Source of the DNA: Cutaneotrichosporon cavernicola
Taxonomy: Eukaryota; Basidiomycota; Tremellomycetes; Trichosporonales; Trichosporonaceae
DNA length: 64,000 bases
Reading direction: 5' to 3'
Assembly: GCF_030864355.1 (NCBI RefSeq)
Contig: NC_083398.1
Span: 2,208,746 to 2,272,745 of the forward strand
Position numbers and translations under genes: made by a program. Below, in pieces: positions 46,701 to 54,367 of the stretch; position 1 is the stretch's first letter; each line of letters begins with the position of its first letter. The notes under the pieces are model-generated. The model saw nothing but the letters and a program-made list of their open reading frames with translations. It had not been told where the DNA came from and ran no database searches.

Positions 46701-49427
46701 ACGTACCATTACCCAACGCGCGGAAAGGAGCGCCGCCCATCGCGCCGCCCGATCAGCGTCGAGGTCACAAATGAGAACCTGCACTCGGTCGGGTACTACG
46801 ACAAGCAGGGGCGCGTGATCCGTGGCCACCTCACGCTTGGGGAGTCCTTTGACCTTTCGTTCACGTACCACTACAAGAAGGGCAACACTGGTGGCTCGCA
46901 CCTGCTGCGCGCGGACTACAACCAGGGCGGCGACTCGCTAAGTGTGTTCTTGGGCAACCCGATCGACACAGAGGACTACACGTGGGTGCCGTCGAAGACC
47001 GTTGGCCTCATCATCCGCCGCATCCAAGGGCGCACATACACGACCGAGTTCGACTACTCGCACCGCCGCGATCCCGTAATGACGACGTACCTCGAGGAGG
47101 GCAACGGGCGGCGTACGGCGATGACGGTGGCGCCGACGTGCTGGCCGAACGAGAAGATCCTCCTGTCCATGCCGAGCAACCACAGTTTCGAGGCGGACGA
47201 CTTGCTCATCGAGCACTCTGCGCTGCAACTGGGCCAGATGCGTGCGTACGCGCGCACAAATACGAAGGGGTTCCACCCCGCGCGCTGGCTCTCGCTCTGG
47301 CGCCGCAGGCAGTACACGCCGGTTCCCACCTGGCGCGTGCGTACTGAGCTGTGGGACCAGTGGCTGCAAAACACGGACCTCGATGCCGTCACCGCGTGCA
47401 CGGTCGACGAGATCATCCTGCGCGAGGAGCCGCTGCTGCGCCCCTACTGGCGTGCGCGCGACCGCGGACGCCTCCCCGAGGCGCGCAAGCTGCTGGACGA
47501 GAACATCAGTCAGATTGTCAGCGCTATCGACATCGATACAGACGTTTCCGAGAAGACGCTACTCGCCATCCGCACGTCGGACCTGTACTCGATGGGTCTC
47601 GCACAGGACGCGAACGCGGTCACCTCCCGCCCCCAGGACTGCTACCAGGACACGAACGACCGCATCTCTGTCATCTTCAACGACATTGGCTGCTGGCCTG
47701 TCGCGCCCGGCGGTGTGTCCAACTGCCGCCGCGATCTCATCAACGGCCACAACACGATCCGTAACCACGTCCTTGCCGAGTGCGCCAACGACTACGGAAT
47801 CCCCCGTTTCCAGGTTGAGAAGTCGGTGCAAAGCCTCAAGCTGCTCCCCCTCTGGGGTCTCGACGGTGGCACTGCCCGCCACGGCGTCATCGACAACTAC
47901 CTCGAGTCCCAGGTCGACGCCAAGGTACAGGACACGGACCTTGACCGCGATATTGTTGGCACGTTTGTGCCGCTCGTCGATGCGTTTGTCAAGGGCTGCC
48001 GCATGAAGCGCCTCGACTACGACGATCTCCTTCACATGTCCAACGTCTTCCTCTCGTTCGGCAAGTACTACGAGCTCAAGGACTACACACTCACGTGGCG
48101 TTCGCCCGAGATCGAGCAGGCGTGGATCGCCGCGTGGATGCGCTCGTACGACGACCCCAACATCGCGGACCCGGCCGAGTGCTTTGACATCTCGCGCCCG
48201 TCCATGTTCGACTTCCGCCAGGCGTTGTACATCTACCTCGCGTACTTCTTCATCTTCTCGGTCGGCGTTCCCGAGCGCTGCCCGCGCGTGTTCCAGAGCA
48301 CGCACCACGGCATCTCGTCCCTCTTCGGCATGGTGCTCAAGTACCGCCGCGGGGTCACGTTCGGGATCTGGGACCATGCGATCCTGTGGCGCGAGTCGTG
48401 CCTCAACTTTTCGGTCGCGCAGTGCCAGCTCCCCGTCGCGGTGCAGAACATGCTCCTCGCCGGCATCGGTGTGGCGACCCGCCTCGCGTACTTCCACGCG
48501 GACGTCGTCCTGCCGTGCGCCTCGCTGTTCAACCCGATGTGGGAGACGGAGCTCGGCTCTGATGGCTCGCGCATCTGCGCCCGCAACACGTTCCACCGCA
48601 AGATCGACCCGATCGTGAACGGCATCTCGAACATGGAGAGCTTCACGCCGGTCGACAAGGTCCGCACTGACATCCCGACGGTCGTGATGCTGTCCAACGT
48701 CCAGTTCATCAAGGGTGTCAAGGTCGCGATCCAGGCGGCCGACATCATCATCAACAAGTTTGGGTTCAAGGATTATCGCCTCGTCGTGTACGGAGCCAAG
48801 GATCGGCAGCCGTCTTACTGCCTCGAGATGGAGAAACTCATCGTCGACAACAACCTGACCAAGCACGTCGTGCTCGCGGGCTTCGGCAAGCCGAGCGAGG
48901 TGCTCAAGGACGCGTGGCTGTTCATGAACTCGTCGATCTCGGAGGGCCTTCCGCTCGCGATTGGTGAGGCGGCGCTGGCTGGCGTGCCCATTGTCGCGAC
49001 CGAGGTCGGCGCGACTGCACTCGTGCTGACCGACCCCCTGAACCCGGAACAGCGGTACGGTGAGGTCGTGCCGCCTAACGACGCGTTGGGGCTTGCGCGT
49101 GCACAGATTGCGATCCTGTCCATGTCGGGCCCCTGGGCCAAGTTCACCGACGGCGCTGAGGGCTCGCCGCTGCCGGATGTGATCACGCCCGGCGAGGACG
49201 TTGACAAGCTCACCAAGCGCTTCTACGAGTTTGCCGACGACCGTCGCAAGCTCGGCCTACTCTCGCGCGAGGTCGTCCTCCACTCGTTCCACGGAAGCCG
49301 CTACCTCCGCGAACACGAGCAGATGTACTGGATCCAGTGGCATCTCGCGCGCATGCGCGCGAACAAGCTGCTCAAGTCAAAGCCGTTCAAGTTTGGCGCG
49401 CCAGAGCACCTGCGCTACATCGAATAG
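40710..49427 (+). CDS. gtb3: Giant multipass GT4 glycosyltransferase (Gtb3-like), GAG cluster
   Basis: One uninterrupted exon of 2905 residues, exceptional in an intron-rich neighbourhood. Order: one membrane helix at residues 39-66; Ser/Pro-rich cytosolic stretch to about 330 with a three-fold SLGQT repeat near 135-150; a long soluble domain (about 340-1020); membrane bundles at about 1025-1210 and 1335-1545; a soluble region; another hydrophobic segment near 1890-1910; a beta-rich region (about 1960-2160); and a C-terminal GT4 domain from about 2310. In the GT4 part, DIGCWPVAPGGVSNCRRDL resembles PelF-type starts, VMLSNVQFIKGVKVAI begins the donor-binding half (about 2660), and SISEGLPLAIGEAALAGVP (about 2737) carries the nucleotide-sugar E-x7-E motif. 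It should polymerise Gal/GalNAc from UDP-sugars at the plasma membrane and export the chain. Confidence 0.9.
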   Translation: MATFFQPGFEDAGGVTNCTVNGFQIFCNAVLPSDRLLVGWYQGFTIVLAATTFCIPILLHALYKLLRSRRPKGYEPIRAKPKESEKERDRRAARMTMASRRQTPTHSRQTSYWTRLSQSRVSVNQAPSSPEHTATSLGQTSLGQTSLGQTTFARSQSSMGTYGTASLRRFTQHAYSSSSAGWSTFSTWRKPKDDDSMVLSNRDSFANLSLRGSLRHTKSFTVLSDFDFHLDPAETNKADFVVFPLHMPQRNSRKLLPGSPSSPSFGSPPLAPSDFSPWGGSPRIGPGTGSDWRQTFHSRPGSEWSTSMGPQKMKLGAVDLDDLSEDALSVSNLGDTVTDLLDRFMELELNGFALRCAPNSTGEEIDSLVDALHYRGFSSIVCIDEEHPALTDLDLALPAGLIVENACILPSGEPRDFFQSRPLRDLMANCARERQNRPEFFVGFLDQWENRPHPAVIRRAIKIAEHYGAVFEHRPRLLGSAATSTRTIGGFEYLRRPEIIDLQRSWGSDSRPVDLSPGGDPTRLPIAVVEEAIPGVADCLAYKDLPEELARLQYEVHQLVPAPNYMAAYRDTNFWAQGTDGAILSERGCFPLGSEPHAGHYDAIVAEQSQLRVLEMLHPVRSADEQAILSSLRSLAGDPNADILLHDLIQGLSTLSIRIHKGLHSGFRAPDANAPFWGVCAPRDDPADPTPNPLIDIFISQSAPNDAAVVLHTWLAHHGRSRVTRLAHEVVLENITGGAHPSGLPTSVRTALEGSSTAELLLILQHLRLSGEDTPFGAPIRAFVNDLLMEGTTKMTWMNMCARRALDGSMSMLEILCLRLEHHARAGATRLPVIVDLMKLYHVMDEIMIDSLYKGNHKPLRTLTKALLHVYGREPAAPGAGERVDVAADLFALMFFTCLRRAAFEDVYLESVDRCPVFLQQADQAAVFSELWTLGSQCENYFGIVPREIGDIIYHRRQAQLEALGGPKAADRQNNEIMTMYASTDDATPKTKEAILQMLAESSVDAKLSLFERFTVWRMRFAAASAMSIFCAPAIVDVVLLTFVGRGLFMTAYMDSAVVQAAGYALLTALLLTAGVTGWVGSAGSHYLPHYAYDNIILFHVQRLAGGFVLAVIISVFGCIGFAVSLSVASGFVFAAYLIGISTYLNLLGIMSTMHQHGSPLPSGRNVFLQTFPILFISPLLSSLVSGHDLEIYLPVMYGFLVVALLRYRRLCHQWSGWMKDIPDFKETDITSWYTSKVVAEKSTDDVASQARSAFVAAIASYNRRDKDIVKDQLVGKVARGMPFVAWLFKKGGASQPEPFTPAWFTALGEAVSQQRQLSRGLKDHSVMALFRIARYDLGQNLGLFLVALLDRWIMLVMGARTPYPSLYLDLRSRYAFCFCIVYFCLSSMVLDATLFKYWSIRDDLSQEKLVDLAHAQRVAEETDRKRKDSMLQALADVAGKVSIVFGIMIILMWLFVDNYKTIIMFYMYMFGYTCCLLFQFNRCFTTNVATHVRIILYSAAIGFVIGIILHALPWTCGFLYNDLICQNFAAGMAALGTSLFTIKDWFGSRFQLLSPKNENPDPVYVQPRLMTLSTTGKPVCKSEMPKRFTSPTLWHDDGTATSTQVSSILATALNGARGRTAWSTRVMQEALNMWTGGRLTVGVLPRDQFDAAGLGEFFSVSYRRNLGLHVALCFSQTDITYTMLPNIVAECVVYHVAHVQLGLSHSQALFAESFVNGILSVRLQTDLGQVDAGALSALPRKSRKELMLSLCLELNVDTEWQHMPADARAVIIARIEGTPAKYSDAFTSWCQRSEVDVQTADFGINLHIALYQNSVHLLGDADAQHYETPARLMSVPIVQDGRPAFWKRLQRFPYDAVKWIAIISGGGSNIEREIYHLLRGKRVPVFIVLAIWKCCWVVQRFFVYWILLYHRPTLARIMRLATKGARRKINRNRIVVELTRRYVTGFAAAEDDGSMSLQGWDGLHEFDPAKGKPVFVASYDRDFRLMYRSDGGSAMSTYHYPTRGKERRPSRRPISVEVTNENLHSVGYYDKQGRVIRGHLTLGESFDLSFTYHYKKGNTGGSHLLRADYNQGGDSLSVFLGNPIDTEDYTWVPSKTVGLIIRRIQGRTYTTEFDYSHRRDPVMTTYLEEGNGRRTAMTVAPTCWPNEKILLSMPSNHSFEADDLLIEHSALQLGQMRAYARTNTKGFHPARWLSLWRRRQYTPVPTWRVRTELWDQWLQNTDLDAVTACTVDEIILREEPLLRPYWRARDRGRLPEARKLLDENISQIVSAIDIDTDVSEKTLLAIRTSDLYSMGLAQDANAVTSRPQDCYQDTNDRISVIFNDIGCWPVAPGGVSNCRRDLINGHNTIRNHVLAECANDYGIPRFQVEKSVQSLKLLPLWGLDGGTARHGVIDNYLESQVDAKVQDTDLDRDIVGTFVPLVDAFVKGCRMKRLDYDDLLHMSNVFLSFGKYYELKDYTLTWRSPEIEQAWIAAWMRSYDDPNIADPAECFDISRPSMFDFRQALYIYLAYFFIFSVGVPERCPRVFQSTHHGISSLFGMVLKYRRGVTFGIWDHAILWRESCLNFSVAQCQLPVAVQNMLLAGIGVATRLAYFHADVVLPCASLFNPMWETELGSDGSRICARNTFHRKIDPIVNGISNMESFTPVDKVRTDIPTVVMLSNVQFIKGVKVAIQAADIIINKFGFKDYRLVVYGAKDRQPSYCLEMEKLIVDNNLTKHVVLAGFGKPSEVLKDAWLFMNSSISEGLPLAIGEAALAGVPIVATEVGATALVLTDPLNPEQRYGEVVPPNDALGLARAQIAILSMSGPWAKFTDGAEGSPLPDVITPGEDVDKLTKRFYEFADDRRKLGLLSREVVLHSFHGSRYLREHEQMYWIQWHLARMRANKLLKSKPFKFGAPEHLRYIE

Positions 49428-49795
49428 ACACTGTTGTACATTTTTTCACGTATAGATAGGGACAATTTACATTGCTATCGTTATCCAACAGCAAGTTGGG
49501 CAAGCTGGACAAGCTGAACAAGCAGTGGGGGTATCCACGGTGGCGTCTGCGGTTAGTTGGGAGGCGATGCGGGTGCCACTAACCTGGCCGCGTTCTGCTG
49601 CCCTGAAGGTGGCGCCGGTGCCTGCAGGGTCGCGCTCCATGTTCCAGGCGGTTCCAGGCCCGCTCGTCCGGTCAGATTAAGGGTGGCAGCCACCGCGATC
49701 TTGCTCGCGTTGCCAGCCTTTTTTTTGGTGCCACACAGTTCGGCGCTTGCTCGGGTCCTGGCCGAGACACACCATGAACGTGGACCTTTCGACAG

Positions 49796-49837
49796 ACTGA
49801 TTAAAAGTCAGCTACTCTACCGCTGAGTTATGCCCTC
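49796..49837 (-). tRNA. Truncated mitochondrial-type tRNA-Lys(UUU)
   Basis: From 49837 downward: acceptor strand GAGGGCA, D arm ACTCAGCGGTAGAGTAG, anticodon arm CTGA-CTTTTAA-TCAG (anticodon UUU). The T arm and 3' acceptor strand are missing, replaced by unrelated DNA, so this is a dead fragment. Confidence 0.8.
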
Positions 49838-49888
49838 CTTTATAAAGTCATTTATAATTACTTAACATGCCTTCTAGTAATAATACTC

Positions 49889-49960
49889 TGAACTACATTG
49901 ATTCGAACAATTAATCTTCTCAACCAAAATGAGACGAGTTGCCAATTACTCTATAGTTCA
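49889..49960 (-). tRNA. Mitochondrial-type tRNA-Gln(UUG), intact cloverleaf
   Basis: 72 nt. Acceptor stem TGAACTA/TAGTTCA pairs over 7 bp; D arm GAGT-AATTGGCA-ACTC; anticodon arm TCTCA-TTTTGGT-TGAGA with anticodon UUG; T arm with TTCGAATC loop. It is AT-rich and lies in the NUMT, so probably not used in the nucleus. Confidence 0.85.
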
Positions 49961-50613
49961 TTATTTATGATAGATTTGCTGAATAAATTTATTTGACTAA
50001 TCTATACAACCAAGATCGATCATTTCCATACTGAACCTCACTCCAAGGAATTCATAATGATTAAATCGCCCGCCGCTTTAAAACGAACCCATCCATACCA
50101 TAATATAAGAGGATTCAGAATTGGAGAACACTCGCGTTCGTATGTGGCATGCACTGTGCGTTTGGGGTCGGAACACTCGGCTGGGTACATCGCGACCTGG
50201 CTCGCAAATGCGGGCTTCCTGCGGCATTGCATCCCCACGTCAGCGTGGTGCGGCGCAACTCGGCATGCAATGCTGCCGACGGCTGTGCTGGGACTTGATT
50301 ACTGCCGTACATCCGCCAGTGGCGGAACGTGGTCTTTGTGAGTGGCAGAACGGCCAGACGGGCTGAGGAGATATGAGGCTTTGGCTTGGGCGCGTCAGTG
50401 ACAAGTCGCAAACAGCGTGCAGCAACGGGAAATGGTGGTTTGTAACTGTCATGCAATCTTATCGCGCGTTCTGATCACTCCGGTAGTTTGTAACTGTCAT
50501 GCAATCCTATCGCGCATTCTGATCACTCCTTCAACGTGATCGCGTGTTCATTGAAAGTCCGTTCATTGTACGGGGCCAGCGGTGTCTGGCCCGAGTCTAC
50601 AGAGAGAGTGAAG

Positions 50614-53202
50614 TTAGAGCTGCACAGGGTTGCTAAGCTGGAGGGTTGCCTGGCCGCCGGTGAGCGTGACCCAGGCGATGGGGGGCTCCGAGCCGACCTG
50701 GTCGGTGCGGGAGGCGCCCGAAGCCGAGCCGCTGGGGATGGTGACGGGGATCTCCGCGGGGCAGTTCATGTTGTTGGCCACGACGTCGACGTGGGTGATC
50801 TGGGTGCCGTCCGCGCTGTAGCGGTACTGGATGCGGGGCTGGCAGCTGTCGAGCGCCTGGCGCTCGAGGAAGTACTGGGCAAAGTCGTCGTGCTTGAGCG
50901 AGACGATGGGCCAGTTGGTCACGCGGGCAATCTCCTGGGCGACGACCTCGACCCAGGCCATGACCATGGACATCTTGCCCGTCTTGCTGCCAACGGTGAT
51001 CGAGGGCATGTCGACGAGGCGCAGGTTGGCCTGGTGGAACATGTACGGGTCCGCCTTGAGCGAGAACAGGTACGGCGTGTTGACGTCCTTGGCGTTCTGC
51101 AGCAGGTCGGTGTAGTCACCGTAGCCCTGCGAGATGTCCTTCCACTCCTGGACGTCGCACTCCCAAGTGTCACAGTTGTAGTAGATGGAAGTCGCCCAGC
51201 GGGGGACAATGGTGAGGCCGGCGTAGCCGTTGTCCTCGACCGTGCTGATGAGCGGGTGGTACGGGCTCTCGCCGTTGCGGAGGACAGGGCGCGTGTTGTC
51301 GCCGACGACGTGGGTGATGCCGTTCTCCATCCAGGCGCGGATGACGTCGCCGTTGTGCAGGCCGGTGATCGCGGGAGGGATGATACCGTGGGGCGAGAAC
51401 ATGCCGTCGGCGATGCCCGTCTGCTGCAGCCAAGCCTGGTTGAACTGGATCTCGAGCGAGGCGTCGCGGTGCGTGGCGTTGTTCATCTCCTCGTGGGTGA
51501 ACGTGTGCGAGACGTGGAAGAATGCGTCGCGCTTCGCAGGGTTGGAGTACCAGGCAGTAAGGGGGTCGCGGTGGGCGCACTGGAGCGACCAGGGGTAAGT
51601 CGTCCACTCGGCGGGCCAGAAGTCGACGCCGGTGCCGAGGGGCTTCTTGAACTCGAGTGCGGTCTCCGGCACCTCAGCGTAGTCGACGGCGTAGTCGGGC
51701 TTGCACACACCGTTCGAGCTCGGGTCGGTCGCAGCGAGGATGTCACCGTTGCCGTTGTGGCCGAGCTCCAGACGCACGTCCGAGCCAGAGGGCAGGCGCG
51801 AGTTGAGGTCAGTCTGCCACGCGGCGTGGCCGTCGAGGTCCTCGGGGCGGCAGCGGAAGACGGCGCCAACGGGGCGGTACATGTCTGTCGCGAGCTCAAC
51901 GTCGTCAATCTGGATGTTCAGGTGGGTCTTGCGCTTGCCGAGGAAGAGACCACGAGTCATCCAGTGGATGTGCGCGTGCTGGAAAGCTGCACACGTCGTG
52001 CTCCACTGCGGGGCCCACGACGTAAACCATACAAACTGCTCGCGTTTGTCGGCGAACGTGTTGATGACGGCAGCGACAGTCTCGGTGTTGTAGGTGCTGT
52101 CCGGGGCGAACATGGCGACGGCCTTGGTCGTAACGGTGTCAACAATCTTAGCAGGGTAGTGCCAGAGGCCCTTGGCGGTAAGGCCGGCACCGGTCTTGAG
52201 GTTGGCAGTCGGGAAGCCGCTGTTGTCCGTGATCGAGATGTCGTGCTCGGAGCCAGAGCCGCCGCCACGCTCGTCGAGGGCAGCGCCAAAGTTGGGGCCA
52301 GGGAACTCGTTGATGCGCACCATGCGCACACTGAAGTGCACCTGGTAGTCGTAGACCTGCTTCCACTGATCGTCCGTGAGGGCACTGTGCCAGCCCTCGG
52401 GGTACTCGTAGCTGAGGGCGTCCATGACGACGATGCCCGAGTAGCGGCCGTGTGTGGCGGTGTCGTTGAGCGCAGGTAGCGAGATGCCGCCCTGGGGGAC
52501 GATCACGGTGTCGTAGGGAATGCCGTAGCCCTCGAGGCCGTGGAAGCCAGACTGGGCGCTGTAATCGTCCCTCGCGAGGATGAGAATGTGGTTGTCGACG
52601 GTCGCGGCACCGATGGGGTCGGTGCCCGCAGTCACGGTCGGGTTGGGTGGCAGGGGGGTAGAGGGAACAGCGGTGGAGTCGGGGGGAGGGGTCGTGGTCT
52701 CCTCAGGGACAACAGGCGACTCGGAGGGCCGGACTGCGCCGCCGGTGCCAGTGGGGATGTCCGAGCCGGGGGTAAGGGTGCCAGAGGTAGAGGATACGGA
52801 AGCGTTGGACGAAGTCCTGGTCGACGAAGTCCTGGTCGACGAAGTCTTGGTCGACGAAGTCTTGGTCGACGAAGTCTTGGTCGACGAAGTCTTGGTCGAC
52901 GAAGTCTTGGTCGACGTTGTCTTGGTCGACGTTGTCTTCTTGGTCGACGTTGTCTTCTTGGTCGACGTGGTCCTGGCCGGCGTGGGCGTGGGGGTCCTGG
53001 TCGTCCTCTGCCGGGCGCAGATGTGCTCCCTGCGGTGGTCCCAGTGGCGGTCCCGGTGGTGGTCCCCGTGGTGGGGGTAGTTGCGGCATGGGATGTCGTT
53101 GCGGCGCTTCCCCATGCGGTGCCCGTCGGCGCCGGCGTTGCCGCACGCCTCGGTCAAGGAAAGAACCGATAGAAGGACTCCAAGTGCGATGGTGAGGCGC
53201 AT
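50614..53202 (-). CDS. agd3: Secreted polysaccharide deacetylase (Agd3-like), GAG cluster
   Basis: Single exon, 862 residues from ATG 53202, with a signal peptide (MRLTIALGVLLSVLSLTEA). A His/Arg-rich stretch (HHGDHHRDRHWDHRREH) and a Ser/Thr/Lys repeat linker (about residues 73-135) precede a first domain (ILARDDYSAQSGFHGLEGYG, GISLPALND, FSVRMVRINEFPG) and a C-terminal NodB-like deacetylase region. Candidate metal ligands are Asp-Asp at about 433-434 (NIQIDDVEL) and His566-x3-His570 (HTFTHEE). Agd3 (family CE18) removes acetyl groups from GalNAc in galactosaminogalactan, making the chain cationic and adhesive. The domain order and motifs match Agd3, not chitin deacetylases. A TATAAA at 53250-53245 lies 43 bp before the start codon. 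Confidence 0.88.
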   Translation of the reverse strand: MRLTIALGVLLSVLSLTEACGNAGADGHRMGKRRNDIPCRNYPHHGDHHRDRHWDHRREHICARQRTTRTPTPTPARTTSTKKTTSTKKTTSTKTTSTKTSSTKTSSTKTSSTKTSSTKTSSTRTSSTRTSSNASVSSTSGTLTPGSDIPTGTGGAVRPSESPVVPEETTTPPPDSTAVPSTPLPPNPTVTAGTDPIGAATVDNHILILARDDYSAQSGFHGLEGYGIPYDTVIVPQGGISLPALNDTATHGRYSGIVVMDALSYEYPEGWHSALTDDQWKQVYDYQVHFSVRMVRINEFPGPNFGAALDERGGGSGSEHDISITDNSGFPTANLKTGAGLTAKGLWHYPAKIVDTVTTKAVAMFAPDSTYNTETVAAVINTFADKREQFVWFTSWAPQWSTTCAAFQHAHIHWMTRGLFLGKRKTHLNIQIDDVELATDMYRPVGAVFRCRPEDLDGHAAWQTDLNSRLPSGSDVRLELGHNGNGDILAATDPSSNGVCKPDYAVDYAEVPETALEFKKPLGTGVDFWPAEWTTYPWSLQCAHRDPLTAWYSNPAKRDAFFHVSHTFTHEEMNNATHRDASLEIQFNQAWLQQTGIADGMFSPHGIIPPAITGLHNGDVIRAWMENGITHVVGDNTRPVLRNGESPYHPLISTVEDNGYAGLTIVPRWATSIYYNCDTWECDVQEWKDISQGYGDYTDLLQNAKDVNTPYLFSLKADPYMFHQANLRLVDMPSITVGSKTGKMSMVMAWVEVVAQEIARVTNWPIVSLKHDDFAQYFLERQALDSCQPRIQYRYSADGTQITHVDVVANNMNCPAEIPVTIPSGSASGASRTDQVGSEPPIAWVTLTGGQATLQLSNPVQL
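52800..52975. repeat. 15-bp coding tandem repeat in agd3
   Basis: About 11 copies of a 15-bp unit (GACGAAGTCTTGGTC and variants), encoding repeats of T-K/R-T-S-S on the minus strand. In-frame length variation would change the linker only. Confidence 0.9.
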
Positions 53203-54367
53203 TGTGGTCTCGGAGATGGGGATTGTCGACTCGCGCTGTCGCGGTTTATACGTTGTTGGCGTCTGCGCGTCCGACCGTCCTGGACACAGGAGCACAGGAG
53301 CAGATTCGCCTTCGCGTTGCAGAACAGTCGCGATCGATTGTCCATCAACGCGCCTCAGTTCGCGTCAGCCCTGCCAGCCCTGCCGGCCGGAATCTGGACG
53401 CGCAGAAACCGGCTAGGGCGCGTCCCGAGGAATGTGGAGAGAGACGCGATGGCCCAGGTTATTGGTACAGCCCTGAGCTCCAGGGCCTGAAACAAAACTG
53501 GGACGCGTCTGTTGTTTTGCAAGCATAAAACGGCTAAAATTCAATTGACCATGGGACGTGCAGATCCCAAACATTGCCCAGGTAGTGCCCTGTCTCCGAC
53601 GTGGCTTACGCCATTCTCCCTGCGATCGTGTGACCGCTGAGCTGGCTCCCTGTGGCGCATGTCGGACCTGGAACCTTAACTTGAGAGTACGTACGGTATG
53701 CAGTTACTGCAGCGCCGAAGTACGCGTCCAGGGCTCTGACCCACTTGCAGACCGGGTCAGGGCCCCGGCACACACCCTGTTGCTTCCGGAGCCGAGCAGG
53801 GCCTGCTGGGCTTGGCAGGGAGAATGACTGCCCTGGCCTGGGTTCAGTTGAGGCTAAACGGAACTGAACGCAACCTGACCTTGGCTGACTGGTCTCACCT
53901 GTCCTGTCTTTGTCATGTCCTGTGCTGCATGTCGTGATCAGATCTATCCTGGCCTGACCTGGCTTGACCTGGCCTCGTGACTTGACCAGGCAGCAGCCTC
54001 ATGCCGCCGCATGCAGAACAACGCCCATGAAAAACAACGCCACGCCCATGCAAAACAACGCCGGCCCAGCCTGCGGTCAACCCGCTCGCTTTCCCATGTC
54101 CACCAAAGGGCAGCATCCCGCAATGCCCTGTTATGTTTAGTCCCCAATAGAATCGTTACGTCCTGCGCAGCACGTCGACACATCTCGAGAGCTCGCCAGC
54201 GCCTTCATCAAGCTCGGCCCCGTCCCCCCACTGGCGAGCTCTCCCACCTCACCAGAACTGTCTTGTTTCAATCCCATCCCCAAGACGCACACACGCACGC
54301 CCTCGACAAGCAGTCATAGCCTGGGCACAATCCAATAGACCACAGTCATAATCTGTCTTGAGCCAAG
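53203..54367. promoter_or_regulatory. Divergent promoter between agd3 and ega3
   Basis: 1.16 kb with no gene seen. CCTGGCCT/GACCTGG-like repeats at about 53820-53992 and an AACAACGCC unit repeated three times at 54015-54063. The head-to-head arrangement suggests joint control of the two genes. Confidence 0.5.

Larger units (their letters stand above)
49796..50115 (-). other. Nuclear insert of mitochondrial DNA (NUMT)
   Basis: About 320 bp of AT-rich DNA in an otherwise GC-rich locus. On the minus strand it carries a complete tRNA-Gln and the 5' part of tRNA-Lys, as in a mitochondrial tRNA cluster. Upstream of the tRNAs the minus strand has a frame ending ILWYGWVRFKAAGDLIIMN.. (stop at 50038) that might be the end of a mitochondrial protein gene; I cannot name it. 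The left junction falls inside tRNA-Lys after the anticodon arm. Confidence 0.8.
49428..50613. other. Region between gtb3 and agd3 with mitochondrial insert
   Basis: Convergent 3' flanks. The middle, about 49796-50115, is strikingly AT-rich mitochondrial-type DNA (listed separately). At 50438-50529 a 44-bp unit (GTTTGTAACTGTCATGCAAT...) occurs twice with period 48. Confidence 0.7.

Noticed and set aside
50536..52479. 647-codon plus-strand frame opposite agd3
   Set aside because: Valine/Arg-rich shadow of the deacetylase gene, no signal peptide, membrane helix or motif; the minus strand has a full family match.
52800..52975. Possible CRISPR-like array
   Set aside because: The 15-bp repeats are contiguous, have no spacers and encode an in-frame Thr/Ser/Lys linker in a eukaryotic gene.
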